Positions 25,533-34,351 of a stretch of 37,539 bases of DNA are shown piece after piece. The position numbers and the translations under genes were made by a program. The DNA comes from Planctomycetota bacterium. Its GTDB lineage: Bacteria; Planctomycetota; Phycisphaerae; FEN-1346. The notes below the pieces were generated by a model that was not told where the DNA came from, made no database searches, and was given only the letters and a program-made list of their open reading frames with translations. The stretch covers positions 1 through 37,539 of the forward strand of contig JAUVZF010000037.1 in the NCBI GenBank assembly GCA_030602705.1. Direction: 5' to 3'. How positions within the stretch are numbered: position 1 is the first letter of the stretch; every line of letters starts with the position of its first letter.

Positions 25533-25800
25533 GATGCTGGATTGTAAGGCGCCCGCCGCACGAAGTCACCCCCCCCTTTTGCGCGACGGTCGACGCGGTT
25601 CCACATCGCGGCGGCGGCTGGGGCCGCGAAAAAATCGCCCGGTTTCCGGCCGATGCGCGCACGCTTCGGCAGAGAAACCCGGCTTCAACGCCGCCTTCGG
25701 CGCGATCGCGGTTAGCCCGTAAAGCCTTGTCCTGAAACGGGTTACGTTTCCTGCCCCGCGCGGTGCGACGCCGTCCGCCGCCATGCGCCTCCCCGCCGAT

Positions 25801-25828
25801 TTGCCTCGCCCGGTTTCATGCGTATCCT
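25801..25828 (+). promoter_or_regulatory. Predicted promoter for the first PEP-CTERM gene
   Basis: TTGCCT (25801-25806) and TATCCT (25823-25828) are spaced 16 nt, with a preceding ATTTGC and downstream TTT and ATGCG context. Spacing and sequence match the promoters at 34324 and 35811 that serve the other exported genes. A weakly similar GAAA box lies about 67 nt upstream. The rest of 25533-25889 contains no gene. Confidence 0.55.
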
Positions 25829-25889
25829 AACCGTGACCCCGCAGCCAATGGGCCAGTCCTTATTCACGATCGCCGCGTAGGAGTTTTCG

Positions 25890-26699
25890 ATGAGCGCACG
25901 GCACACGTCACGTCTTCTTGCGGCAGGGCTCGTGCTCGCCGCAGCCATGGCCGGCACCGCCGGCGCAAAGACCATCCTCGACACCAAGGGCGACACCACC
26001 TACGACCGCGTCTACTTCGGCTACGCGGGGCGCGCACGCGAGAGCCTCAGCGACGTGCTCGCAGGCTACACCGATCCGGTCACCGGCCTGCCCAGCCCCA
26101 TTACCAACCCCGTCGGCGCCCTCATCGTCGTCGGCAACGTGGACCTGGGCGAAGACCCCGCCGCCAGCGACCAGACGCAGGCCCAGCGGTTCTTCACCAA
26201 CACCGACCAGTCGTACGAACTGACGTACCTCGGCCTCGGATACGCCAGTTATTTGAACATCATGGGCTACTACACCTATGAGCCGGGCGAGAGCAACCCG
26301 GCCGACTTCGACTACGTCCCGCTCATTACCCAGGGCGTGGACGATCCAGGCACCAAGGTCACCTTCGACGTCACTGCCGACCATTACTTCGGCCTGTACC
26401 TGAGCGCCGACGGCGGCCGGTCCGAGCGCAACCGCTTCTTCAGCGAGAACGCCTACAATCCGGACGGCGCCGGCGCCGAGACCGATCACATGCTCGCCTT
26501 CCACACGAACCGCGGCCTGCTGATCGCGTGGGAAGACCTGCCCCTCGGCTGCAACGGCAAACTCGGCGACCAGGACTACGAAGACATGATCGGCGGGCTG
26601 CTGACCTATCTCGGCGGCAAGCCGATACCCGAACCGGCCACCATCGCCCTGATCGGCGCGGGGCTCGGTCTTACGGCCATCTGGCGAAGGAGACACTGA
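25890..26699 (+). CDS. PEP-CTERM sorting domain protein with a DUF4114-like region
   Basis: A 269-residue exported protein. A signal peptide (1 to about 25) is followed by a beta-rich body with a DUF4114-like stretch (ENAYNPDGAGAETDHMLAFHTNRGLLIAWEDL, read in two parts). A canonical PEP-CTERM tail closes it: IPEPATIALIGAGLGLTAIW, then an arginine cluster. PEP-CTERM proteins are sorted by an exosortase, in many species together with extracellular polysaccharide; no exosortase gene is in this window. TAGGAG precedes the ATG. Ligand or role on the surface is unknown. Confidence 0.85.
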   Translation: MSARHTSRLLAAGLVLAAAMAGTAGAKTILDTKGDTTYDRVYFGYAGRARESLSDVLAGYTDPVTGLPSPITNPVGALIVVGNVDLGEDPAASDQTQAQRFFTNTDQSYELTYLGLGYASYLNIMGYYTYEPGESNPADFDYVPLITQGVDDPGTKVTFDVTADHYFGLYLSADGGRSERNRFFSENAYNPDGAGAETDHMLAFHTNRGLLIAWEDLPLGCNGKLGDQDYEDMIGGLLTYLGGKPIPEPATIALIGAGLGLTAIWRRRH

Positions 26700-26837
26700 G
26701 CCGAAACAAGCCGGACCCGGACATCTCAATTCGCAGTAAGGCGCGGCAGGCGTTCCTGTCGAACATCCCCCCGTTTGCGCGGGAGGCCTCGCCGCGCCAG
26801 TTTTTTTCTCGCTGCGGCAGCGGGCCCATGCATTGCC

Positions 26838-26880
26838 TGTCATTCCGAGCGAGCGGAGCGAGTCGAGGAATCTCGCCGTT
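26838..26880. repeat. TGTCATTCCGA-headed dispersed repeat
   Basis: A short repeat beginning TGTCATTCCGAGCGAGC and continuing with gagcgagtcgaggaatctcg. It shares its head with the inverted-repeat-flanked element at 32153-32320. Nothing coding is seen from 26700 to 27222 apart from this and the palindromes listed separately. Confidence 0.55.
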
Positions 26881-26969
26881 TGCTGTTGGCGCCGTAGCCC
26901 GCCGCTGCCTCACAGCAACCGCACAACAGTTCACGTCCAATTGCAGTGAGAACTCGCGCGGCGGGCAGG

Positions 26970-27060
26970 GCAAAAAGGTTCCAGGAACCTTTTTGCGTTT
27001 TCGCTGTTCTTGGTGGCAAGAAGGCTGTTTTGCCGAAAAAGGTTCCTGGAACCTTTTTGC
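26970..27060. repeat. Pair of long palindromes with AAAAAGGTTCC arms
   Basis: A near-perfect palindrome lies at 26970-26996 (13-bp arms, single central base). A second with 11-bp arms lies at 27036-27058, and half copies at about 27064-27080. A related half copy is at 35708-35724. Each arm ends in a run of five T, so transcripts from either side would fold into hairpins with T-rich 3' flanks. Confidence 0.65.
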
Positions 27061-27222
27061 CTGATGGAACCTTTTTGCCTGACAGGCCCGCCCAGCCCTG
27101 GGCACAACGAGCCTGTCAGAAATCGTTGCCACACCTTCACCCACCACCGCCGCGCATAAGACCTTGCCAAACGCGGCCGCGCGCTGTAGAAACTGCCCCT
27201 TGAATGCGGCAGGAGAACTACC

Positions 27223-28335
27223 ATGGCGAAGACGTACAGAATCGCGGTCATCGGCGGAGACGGAACGGGGCCGGAAGTCGTCGCGGAGGGTCTGAAGGTC
27301 CTGGCGGCCGCCAGTGAGGCGTGCGGCTTCGCCTACGAAACCAAGGACTTCAACGTCGGCGGCAACCGGTATCTGGAGGCAGGCGGCGACCCGGACGAGC
27401 CGTCCATCCCCGTCATCGGCGATGAGGAAATCGAGGAACTCCGCTCCTTCGACGCCATCTACCTGGGCGCCGTCGGGCACCCCGACGTGGCGCCCGGCAT
27501 CCTCGAGAAGGGCCTCCTCTTGCGCCTCAGGTTCGAACTCGACCAGTACGTCAACCTGCGCCCCGTGAAACTGTACCCCGGCGTCTGGACGCCGCTTAAG
27601 GACAAGGGGCCCGAGGAGATCGACTTCGTCGTCGTCCGCGAGAACACCGAGGGCCTCTACACCGGCATGGGCGGCATCCAGTACAAAGGCACGCCGCACG
27701 AGGTGGCCACGCAGATCATGTGCAGCACGCGACACGGCGTCGAGCGGGTCATCCGCTACGCCTTCGATCTCTGCCGCCGCAGGGACGACAAGAAGCGGCT
27801 GACGCTCGTCGCCAAGACGAACGTCCTGACCTACGCCCACGACCTGTGGTGGCGGACGTTCAACGAGGTCGGCCAGGCCGATTACACCGACATCGAGCGC
27901 GACTACAACCACGTCGACGCCTGCTGCATGTGGTTCGTCAAGAACCCCGAGTTCTACGACACCGTCGTCGTCTGCAACATGTTCGGCGACATCATCACGG
28001 ACCTCGGAGCGATGATCCAGGGCGGCATGGGCGTGGCGGCCGGCGGCAACATCAACCCCGGCGGCGTCTCGATGTTCGAGCCCATCGGCGGCTCGGCGCC
28101 CAAGTACACCGGCAAGAACTGCATCAACCCCATCGCCGCCATCGCCGCACTCGCCATGCTGCTCACCGAGACCGGCACCAATGCCGGCGACGAGACGCTC
28201 GTGGCGGCCGGCGACCGCGTCGAAAAGGCCATCATGGAAGTCACGCCCAGAATGCAGAGCCAGTCGGCCGGCAGGATGGGCCACTCCACCACCGAGGTCG
28301 GCGACATGGTAGCCGAAGCCGTCGCCGGGGCGTAA
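27223..28335 (+). CDS. leuB: 3-isopropylmalate dehydrogenase (IDH/IPMDH family)
   Basis: A 370-residue NAD-dependent decarboxylating dehydrogenase for leucine synthesis. Key segments are [35 protein letters not shown] (the actinobacterial-type LeuB loop), the catalytic Lys in [12 protein letters not shown], and metal-binding Asp in [17 protein letters not shown]. No leuA, leuC or leuD gene is nearby, so a related activity such as tartrate dehydrogenase cannot be fully excluded. CAGGAG precedes the ATG. Its last 13 codons and stop are duplicated 538 nt downstream. Confidence 0.85.
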   Translation: MAKTYRIAVIGGDGTGPEVVAEGLKVLAAASEACGFAYETKDFNVGGNRYLEAGGDPDEPSIPVIGDEEIEELRSFDAIYLGAVGHPDVAPGILEKGLLLRLRFELDQYVNLRPVKLYPGVWTPLKDKGPEEIDFVVVRENTEGLYTGMGGIQYKGTPHEVATQIMCSTRHGVERVIRYAFDLCRRRDDKKRLTLVAKTNVLTYAHDLWWRTFNEVGQADYTDIERDYNHVDACCMWFVKNPEFYDTVVVCNMFGDIITDLGAMIQGGMGVAAGGNINPGGVSMFEPIGGSAPKYTGKNCINPIAAIAALAMLLTETGTNAGDETLVAAGDRVEKAIMEVTPRMQSQSAGRMGHSTTEVGDMVAEAVAGA

Positions 28336-28366
28336 GATGATGGTGCCGCACGCACGAGCCGCGCCG

Positions 28367-28530
28367 GGTGGCACGGCAGCGGCGAAGCCGCGGCCGTGGG
28401 TCGCGTCGCGCCGAGCAGCACACGGTCACGCTGCGCGTGGCCGTGCCACCCCCGAAAACTGCGCCTCGTCCCTAATAGGAGGGTGGCACGGCAGCGGCGA
28501 AGCCGCGGCCGTGGGGCACGCCGCGCCGAG
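28367..28530. repeat. GGTGGCACGG palindromic repeats (copies a and b)
   Basis: Copy a (28367-28450) has inverted termini ggtggcacgg and ccgtgccacc. Half copy b (28482-28530) repeats the left half. Both lie between the leuB stop and the DUF2442 ATG. Together with copies at 28905-29187 and 30857-30976 they form one REP-like family. Confidence 0.8.
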
Positions 28531-28546
28531 ATTGAGGAGCGGTGGC

Positions 28547-28789
28547 ATGAGCACTTCAGTGGTTAAGGTTGAGCCGTTGGCGACCGACGTCGCTTTCGGC
28601 GAGGACACGTTCTGCGTTACGCTCGCCGACGGACGTCAGATCACCGTGCCGCTTGAGTGGTTTCCACGTCTGCGCGACGCCGCGGAGGAACAGCGCAAGC
28701 AGTGGCGTCTGATCGGCGGCGGTGTCGGCATCCACTGGGAGGCCATCGACGAGGACATCTCCGTCGAAAGCATTCTGGCCCTGGGGTAG
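28547..28789 (+). CDS. DUF2442 domain protein
   Basis: An 80-residue protein. The pattern [35 protein letters not shown], then [25 protein letters not shown], is typical of DUF2442. This family is usually found as the partner of a DUF4160 gene in toxin-antitoxin-like pairs; no such partner is adjacent. The ATG at 28547 has GAGGAG about 7 nt upstream; a longer frame to 28337 would translate repeats. The gene is bracketed by two copies of the leuB 3' end. Confidence 0.82.
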   Translation: MSTSVVKVEPLATDVAFGEDTFCVTLADGRQITVPLEWFPRLRDAAEEQRKQWRLIGGGVGIHWEAIDEDISVESILALG

Positions 28790-28831
28790 GGCTCTCGGCG
28801 CGGGGTAGTATTCACGCCACCCGAGACCCGA

Positions 28832-28873
28832 GAGGTCGGCGACATGGTGGCCGAAGCCGTCGCCGGTGCGTAA
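28832..28873 (+). pseudogene. Duplicated leuB 3'-end fragment (13 codons and stop)
   Basis: Positions 28832-28952 match 28294-28414 at 115 of 121 sites. The first 42 nt reproduce the last 13 codons of leuB ([13 protein letters not shown]) and TAA. Both differences in this part are silent (GTA/GTG and GGG/GGT). The match continues through 3' flanking DNA and a GGTGGCACGG repeat. Upstream homology ends at the start of the copy. Confidence 0.85.
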
Positions 28874-28904
28874 GACGCTGGTGCCGCACCCACGAGCCGC
28901 GCCG

Positions 28905-29187
28905 GGTGGCACGGCAGCGGCGAAGCCGCGGCCGTGGGTCGCCTCGCGCCGACTGCGGGTGCACGGCCCAAGGGCCGTGCCACCCCGCCAGGAGGGTGGC
29001 ACGGCATCCGTACGGAGGCCGTGGGGCACGCCGCGCCGAGCAGCACACGGTCACGCTGCGCGTGGCCGTGCCACCCCCGAAAACTGCGCCTCGCCCCCGC
29101 CAGGAGGGTGGCACGGTATCCGTACGGAGGCCGTGGGTCGCGTTGCGCCGAGCAGCACACGGTCACGCTGCGCGTGGCCGTGCCACC
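28905..29187. repeat. GGTGGCACGG palindromic repeats (copies c, d, e)
   Basis: Three full copies at 28905-28984, 28995-29075 and 29107-29187, each about 80 bp with inverted termini ggtggcacgg and ccgtgccacc. The internal left arms vary (gcagcggcgaagccgc or catccgtacggagg types). No gene is seen from 28874 to 29317. Confidence 0.85.
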
Positions 29188-29317
29188 CGGCTAAACACGC
29201 ACGGCATCGCAGCCTACGTTCCCACCTCAACACCGCCGCGGCTCAGTTTGTCATTTGGCACTCGGCATTTGCCGTTTACGATCTGAAATCCGCAATCTGA
29301 GATTTCAGATACGCGTG

Positions 29318-30628
29318 TTATCCGTTCAGCGTCCACCCCTCGCGGTATGTCTTGCGGATGTACTTGTCGGCCTCGGGGCAGTTCGTGGCCTTGAGGTTCT
29401 TCGAGTCCCACTGGAGCGGCTTGCCGACACGGTACGCCACGAGCGCCAGCAGGTTGTGCTCGATCATGGCGCCGGCGTAATCGAAGTTGCAGGTGGTCTT
29501 TCGGTCGGTCTTGGCGGCCTCGATCCACTCGCGGTGGTGCCCTATGGACTTCGGGATGAGGTCCTTCTCCGTCTTCGGCGTCTTGTAGTGCGTCATGTCG
29601 CCCTTGGTCGGCATGAGGATGCGGTACCCGTAATCGCAGATCATGTACCCCTTGTCGCCGCTGAAGATGACGCCCTTGAACATCCCGTCGCGGTTGAAGA
29701 CCTTCGACGGCATGCCCGGTTTCTTGCCGCCATCGTACCAGTAGACCTTGACGGCCGGCCGCCAGTCGTTGGCCGGATGGTCCCACTCGGCGGTCAGCCA
29801 GATGGGCAACGTGGCTTCGCTGCGCGGCATGGAGCCCTCGGCCTTGCAGGTGGTGGGGATGCCCAGGTCGAGCGCCCAGTAGGCCATGTCTATCATGTGG
29901 CTGCCCATGTCGCCGATCTGGCCGCTGCCGAAGTCCCAGAACCGGTTCCAATTCAGGCACCAGCCCACGTATCCGGGGTTATACGGATGCATCGGCGACG
30001 GGCCGATCCACAGGTCCCAATGGATGTGGCTCGGGATAGGCGTGACCTCCGGCAGATAGCCGCCGCCTTTGGGCACGCGGCTGCACCAGACGCGTGCCTC
30101 CTTCGGCGTGCCGATGGCCCCGCCGCGCACCATTTCGACCATGCGGCGGTAGTTGTCGGAGGAGTGGATCTGCGTGCCATGCTGCGTGGCCACCTTGCCC
30201 TTCTGCTTCAGATACGCCTCGCGGACCACGTGGGCCTCCTCCACCGAGTTGGCCAGCGGCTTCTCGCAGTACACGTGCTTGCCGCGGTTCAGCGCCCACG
30301 TGTTGATGAAGGCGTGGGTGTGGTCGGTGGTGGCGCAGATGACGGCGTCGATGTCTTTCTGGTCGAGGCACCGCCGCCAATCGACGTACGTCTTGGCCTT
30401 CGGGAACCGTTTGGCCTGCTTTTCGAGGTTCTTCTCGTGCACGTCGCACAGGGCGACGAAGTTCTCGCTCTTGCAGCCGTTTATGTCGGCGCCGCCGCGG
30501 CCGCCCACGCCGATGGCGGCAATGTTGAGTTTGTTGCTGGGGGCGTCTGCGCCCATCAGCATCCCCGACCGCAGGACCACGAGTCCCGCCCCGGCCGCCC
30601 CTACTTTCAGCAGTTCACGACGCTTCAT
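29318..30628 (-). CDS. Gfo/Idh/MocA-family oxidoreductase with Tat-type signal
   Basis: A 436-residue NAD(P)-binding sugar or polyol dehydrogenase family protein. The N-terminus MKRRELLKVGAAGAGLVVLR is a Tat-like signal, so export is likely. A Rossmann fold is marked by IAAIGVGGRGG, and the family motif CEKPLANSVEEA follows. The C-terminal catalytic part has HWDLWIGPSPMHPYNP and GDMGSHMIDMAYWAL. Substrate is unknown; planctomycetes carry many such paralogues, often for sugar breakdown. AGGAGGTGC directly precedes the ATG. It is divergent from the ThuA-like gene. Confidence 0.87.
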   Translation of the reverse strand: MKRRELLKVGAAGAGLVVLRSGMLMGADAPSNKLNIAAIGVGGRGGADINGCKSENFVALCDVHEKNLEKQAKRFPKAKTYVDWRRCLDQKDIDAVICATTDHTHAFINTWALNRGKHVYCEKPLANSVEEAHVVREAYLKQKGKVATQHGTQIHSSDNYRRMVEMVRGGAIGTPKEARVWCSRVPKGGGYLPEVTPIPSHIHWDLWIGPSPMHPYNPGYVGWCLNWNRFWDFGSGQIGDMGSHMIDMAYWALDLGIPTTCKAEGSMPRSEATLPIWLTAEWDHPANDWRPAVKVYWYDGGKKPGMPSKVFNRDGMFKGVIFSGDKGYMICDYGYRILMPTKGDMTHYKTPKTEKDLIPKSIGHHREWIEAAKTDRKTTCNFDYAGAMIEHNLLALVAYRVGKPLQWDSKNLKATNCPEADKYIRKTYREGWTLNG

Positions 30629-30856
30629 CCTGCACCTCCTTGGACTCGTGCCGCTCTCCGGCCCAGCGGCGGTTCGTGGGACAACTCCGATTGTGCGACC
30701 AGACTAGCCGCAGGGCAGGCGGTTGTCAAGCAATGGAAAAGCACGTAGGCCGCAGCGCGCCGCGGCTCAGCGCATGCTTTCGCAAGCGAAGGTACGTGTT
30801 TGGCCGGGTGGCATTGGGGATAGCCGGGTCGCCGTGGGTCACATCGGGCCTAGTAG

Positions 30857-30976
30857 GGTGGCACGGCAGCGGCGAAGACGCGGCCGTGGGTCGCATCGCG
30901 CCGAGTGCGGCTGCACGGCCCAAGGGCCGTGCCACCCCGCCAGGAGGGTGGCACGGCAGCCCGAAGGGCGGCCGTG
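30857..30976. repeat. GGTGGCACGG palindromic repeats (copies f and g)
   Basis: A full copy (30857-30936) and a left half copy (30947-30976) of the family at 28367-29187, here in the divergent gap between the Gfo/Idh and ThuA-like genes. The rest of 30629-31093 shows no gene. Confidence 0.8.
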
Positions 30977-31093
30977 TTCGACGCCGCATTAGGCGCTGGC
31001 ATCGGCCGGCCTGAATCGTTTACAATCACCGGCGTCCATCACGGTGATGCGAGAGGCACGCCACCTCCCGCTCCGCACGAAAGGAGATCCGCC

Positions 31094-32110
31094 ATGCCCA
31101 AGACGAAACGCGCACTCACATTCTGGACGCTTGCCCTCGTCGGCTCGACCTGCCTGCTCGGCTCCCGCGCCAGGGCCGACGACCCGTGGATCGTCCTCGA
31201 AGGCAAAGACGGCCCCGGCGCAGGCAAGCACGTCGTCTTTGTCGCCGGCGACGACGAATACCGCTCCGAAGAGGTCATCCCGGCGCTGGCGAGAATCGCC
31301 GCCGTCCATCACGGATTCAAGTGCACCGTCCTGTTTGCCGTCAACAAGCAGACGGGCGAGATCGACCCCGGCGCCCTCGACAACATCCCGGGGCTGGAGA
31401 CACTCGACAAGGCCGACATGATGGTCCTGTTCCTGCGGTTCCGCGAACTGCCCGACGACCAGATGAAACACATCATCGACTTCACCAACTCCGGCAAACC
31501 GATGATGGGCCTTCGCACCACGACCCACGCCTTCAACTATCGCAAACTCAAAGACAGCCCCTACGCCAAATACAGTTGGCGCAGCAAGGACCCCAAGGGC
31601 GGATGGGGACGATGGGTCCTCGGCGAAACCTGGGCCGGCCACTATGGAAAGCACGGCGGGGAGAGCACGCGCGGACGGGTCGCCAAGGGCATGGAGAACC
31701 GCCCCGTCGTGCGAGGCTGCGACGACATCTGGGGACCCTCCGACGTCTACGGCATCACCACGCTCGAAGGCGAGTGCACGCCACTAATCATGGGCCACGT
31801 TCTGGTCGGCATGGACCCCAAAGACGAACCCAACACCAAGAAGAAACCCGTCCCGGTGGCCTGGCTCAAGAAGTTCAAGGGCGCCGGCGGCAAGACCTCG
31901 CGCGTCTTCGCCACCACGATGGGCCACGGCGGCGACCTGAAGAGCGAAGGATTCCGGCGCCTCCTCATCAACGGCATCTACTGGGGCCTCGGGATGGACG
32001 ACAAGATCCCACCCAAGGCCAAGGTCGATTTCGTCCGCCCGTACAACCCCAACAAGATCGGCATGCGCGGCTTCAAGAAAGGCCTCAAGCCGGCCGACCA
32101 CAAACTGTGA
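31094..32110 (+). CDS. ThuA-like (trehalose utilisation) domain protein, exported
   Basis: A 338-residue protein. A signal peptide (1 to about 24) precedes a ThuA-like/GATase1-type fold: HVVFVAGDDEYRSEEVIPALARI, then ADMMVLFLRFRELPDDQMKHIIDF, MMGLRTTTHAFNY and RVFATTMGHGGDLKSEGFRRLL. ThuA-like proteins are linked to carbohydrate metabolism without a firm enzymatic role. AAGGAGAT lies about 5 nt before the ATG at 31094. It forms, with the neighbouring Gfo/Idh and PQQ-type genes, a three-gene group of exported proteins. Confidence 0.85.
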   Translation: MPKTKRALTFWTLALVGSTCLLGSRARADDPWIVLEGKDGPGAGKHVVFVAGDDEYRSEEVIPALARIAAVHHGFKCTVLFAVNKQTGEIDPGALDNIPGLETLDKADMMVLFLRFRELPDDQMKHIIDFTNSGKPMMGLRTTTHAFNYRKLKDSPYAKYSWRSKDPKGGWGRWVLGETWAGHYGKHGGESTRGRVAKGMENRPVVRGCDDIWGPSDVYGITTLEGECTPLIMGHVLVGMDPKDEPNTKKKPVPVAWLKKFKGAGGKTSRVFATTMGHGGDLKSEGFRRLLINGIYWGLGMDDKIPPKAKVDFVRPYNPNKIGMRGFKKGLKPADHKL

Positions 32111-32152
32111 GCCCTGTAGGCCGCGGCACGCCGCGGCATGTGTTTAGCGTGG

Positions 32153-32320
32153 TGTCATTCCGATCCTTGTTGATACCGGATGCGTACGCAGCGACCGCAG
32201 CTCGAGGCGCGGCGAGTCGAGTCCCGGCGCGCCGGGATCGCCGTTTTCCGTTGTCGGCCTGACCAGCGGCGAGATTTCTCCGCTCGCCCCCGCTCGCGCG
32301 GGGACTCGGTCGAAATGACA
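32153..32320. repeat. 168-bp inverted-repeat-flanked element
   Basis: TGTCATTCCGA (32153-32163) and tcgaaatgaca (32310-32320) are inverted repeats with one mismatch. The interior is GC-rich and contains the palindrome cccggcgcgccggg. The left end matches the repeat at 26838. No transposase gene is present; it may be a non-autonomous element or a structural repeat. Confidence 0.55.
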
Positions 32321-32389
32321 TTGCCGCGTGCGGTGCATTCGCTCGCGAAAGCCTGCGCCGCCGCGGGAAGCCCGAGGGCAAACGCTCCG

Positions 32390-32491
32390 ATGAAACTCAA
32401 CGGCTGGACATGGCTGCTGGTTTTCTGGCCGTTGGTCGTGGGCGCGGTGATTGGAGCCGTGGCGGTTGCGGCGCTGCTACTAGGATGTTGA
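32390..32491 (+). CDS. Possible 33-residue membrane peptide
   Basis: A very short frame encoding one hydrophobic helix (WTWLLVFWPLVVGAVIGAV region) after a short polar start and ending in LLLGC. No ribosome site is obvious. Its composition is that of a small single-pass membrane protein, but short frames of this type arise by chance. Reported with low confidence. Confidence 0.25.
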   Translation: MKLNGWTWLLVFWPLVVGAVIGAVAVAALLLGC

Positions 32492-32727
32492 GAACCGGAC
32501 ATCGAGAAAGGACCTCAACCATGACTTTTTCGGCCAGTTCTGGAAAAAAGGGGAAAAAGGGGACATTCTGCTTTTTCGGCCAGTTCCGATGAGACGCGGG
32601 CAAGGCAAGAGGTTGTGCCCAGCCGCACGCCGGGGAAACCTCCGGGGACCAGAAAAGTAGAATGTCCACTTTTCTGTCCGCAAGAGGGAACAACCGCACG
32701 ATGGCCCACGATCCCAAGGAGAGCAAG

Positions 32728-34002
32728 ATGCCGAGACGCCGGACCCGTGTCCGATGGCTTGCCCTGTCTCTGCTCGTCACCGGTGCTCTCGCGGCGCTTG
32801 CGTCGCGCCCGGCCGCCGGTGCTGAGGCGAGCGCGGAGTGGCCGCAGTTCCACGGACCCAACCGCGACAACATCTCCACCGAGACCGGCCTGTTGAAGCG
32901 GTGGCCCGCGGGCGGGCCGAAACGCCTCTGGACGGCCACCGGCATCGGTTACGGCTTCTCCACCGTCGCCATCGCGGGCGGTCGCATCTACACAACCGGC
33001 AACATCGGCAAAGCCACCGTCATCACCGCCCTCGACCTTGCCGGCAAGACGCTCTGGCGGGCGAAGAACGGCCCGGCCTGGGAGCGCGAAGTCCCGGGCA
33101 CACGCAGCACGCCCACCATCGACGGCGGCCGCCTCTACCACGGGAACGCCGATGGCGACGTCGCATGCCTCGACGCAAAGACGGGCCGCACCATCTGGTC
33201 GGTGAACATCCTGAGAAAGTTCAACGGCCGCAACATCCGGTGGGGGCTGGCCGAATCGCTGCTCATCGACGGCGACCGCGTCGTCTGCGTGCCCGGCGGC
33301 CAGATCGTCGCTATGGCCGCACTCAACAAAACGACAGGCCAGACGGTGTGGCTCTGCCGGGGCACGGGCGATAAGCCCGGCTACGCGTCGCCCGTGCTCA
33401 TCGACTACAAGGGCCTGCGCCAGATCGTCACGATGATGTCAGCCTCAGTGGTCGGCGTCCACGCCGAGACGGGCAAACTGCTGTGGCGGCACGACCACAA
33501 GGCGTACGAGGACGAGACCGTCTCGACGCCCGTCTTCCACGAGGGACTCATTGCCGTCGCGACGCTCGGGCCCGGCGCGGCCCGATGCCTCCGGCTGACC
33601 GTCAACGGGCAGACGGCCTCGGTGACGCAGGTCTGGCACACGGGCGTCCTCGATAACCATCACGGCGGCATCCTGGGCCTCAATGGGTACCTCTACGGCA
33701 CGAAGGTGCGGGACACGTGGGTGTGCCTCGACATGAAGACCGGCAACGTCATGTACAAGGCCGACGGTGTCGGCAAGGGGTCGCTCACCTTCGCCGACGG
33801 CATGCTTTACACGTACAGCGAGCGCGGCCGGGTGGGACTCGTGAAGGCCACGCCCGACGCCCACGCTCTTCTCAGCCAGTTCACCATCCCGAAAGGCGGC
33901 CGCGGACCCGCCTGGGCCCACCCCGTCGTGTGCGGCCGCCGCCTGTACCTGCGGCACGGCAACTTCCTCTACTGCTACGACATTCGGGGCAAGGCGCCCT
34001 GA
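32728..34002 (+). CDS. Exported PQQ-type beta-propeller protein
   Basis: A 424-residue protein. A signal peptide (1 to about 31) is followed by EWPQFHGPNRDNISTETGLLKRWP, the usual opening of planctomycete PQQ-like propellers, then repeated blade motifs (ITALDLAGKTLWRAK, ACLDAKTGRTIWSVN, VGVHAETGKLLWR). No PQQ cofactor ligands were identified, so this is likely a binding or scaffold propeller. The ATG at 32728 is preferred because AAGGAGAG lies just before it and it begins the signal peptide. The region 32492-32727 shows only weak repeats. Confidence 0.85.
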   Translation: MPRRRTRVRWLALSLLVTGALAALASRPAAGAEASAEWPQFHGPNRDNISTETGLLKRWPAGGPKRLWTATGIGYGFSTVAIAGGRIYTTGNIGKATVITALDLAGKTLWRAKNGPAWEREVPGTRSTPTIDGGRLYHGNADGDVACLDAKTGRTIWSVNILRKFNGRNIRWGLAESLLIDGDRVVCVPGGQIVAMAALNKTTGQTVWLCRGTGDKPGYASPVLIDYKGLRQIVTMMSASVVGVHAETGKLLWRHDHKAYEDETVSTPVFHEGLIAVATLGPGAARCLRLTVNGQTASVTQVWHTGVLDNHHGGILGLNGYLYGTKVRDTWVCLDMKTGNVMYKADGVGKGSLTFADGMLYTYSERGRVGLVKATPDAHALLSQFTIPKGGRGPAWAHPVVCGRRLYLRHGNFLYCYDIRGKAP

Positions 34003-34008
34003 CAGAAC

Positions 34009-34098
34009 GTAGGCCGGGGCGTGCCCCGGCAATCACGTCACACCGAGCGTAGCCGAGGGCCTGCCCTGAGCCTAACGTAGGCCGGGGCGTGCCCCGGC
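34009..34098. repeat. Two GTAGGCCGGGGC hairpin repeats
   Basis: Copies at 34009-34030 and 34077-34098 each read gtaggccggggc then gtgccccggc, giving an 8-bp stem with a 2-nt loop. The family is also seen upstream of alaS (15200-15266). From 34003 to 34242 no gene is supported. Confidence 0.7.
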
Positions 34099-34242
34099 AA
34101 TAATGCTCAACGCCGTTCTCGGCGTTCCGCTCTCCCGGCGCGCCGGGATCGCGGCTCGCCAGCGGGCCGTTGCCGTTCGTTCCGCATTCCGCAACGGCCA
34201 TGCCCCCGATTCCCATCGGGGGTTAGTAATGGGCCGCCGGGG

Positions 34243-34351
34243 CAAAAAAACCCTCCCCGAAATTTTTATAACCCCTTATCCTACAGGGACTTAAGCCCCC
34301 CCCCCCGAATCCCCTGAAACGATTTGACTTTCGCCGAACATGTGTTATACT
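34243..34351 (+). promoter_or_regulatory. Promoter module of the second PEP-CTERM gene
   Basis: TTGACT (34324-34329) and TATACT (34346-34351) are 16 nt apart, with an extended -10 TGn. An upstream box (caaaaaaa at 34243, then ccgaaatttt and taacccctt) begins 67 nt before the -35 box. The same box, spacing and -35 to -10 context recur at 35727-35838. Confidence 0.65.

Noticed and set aside
28337..28546. N-terminal extension of the DUF2442 gene
   Set aside because: It consists of GGTGGCACGG repeat sequence; the ribosome site and family start are at 28547.
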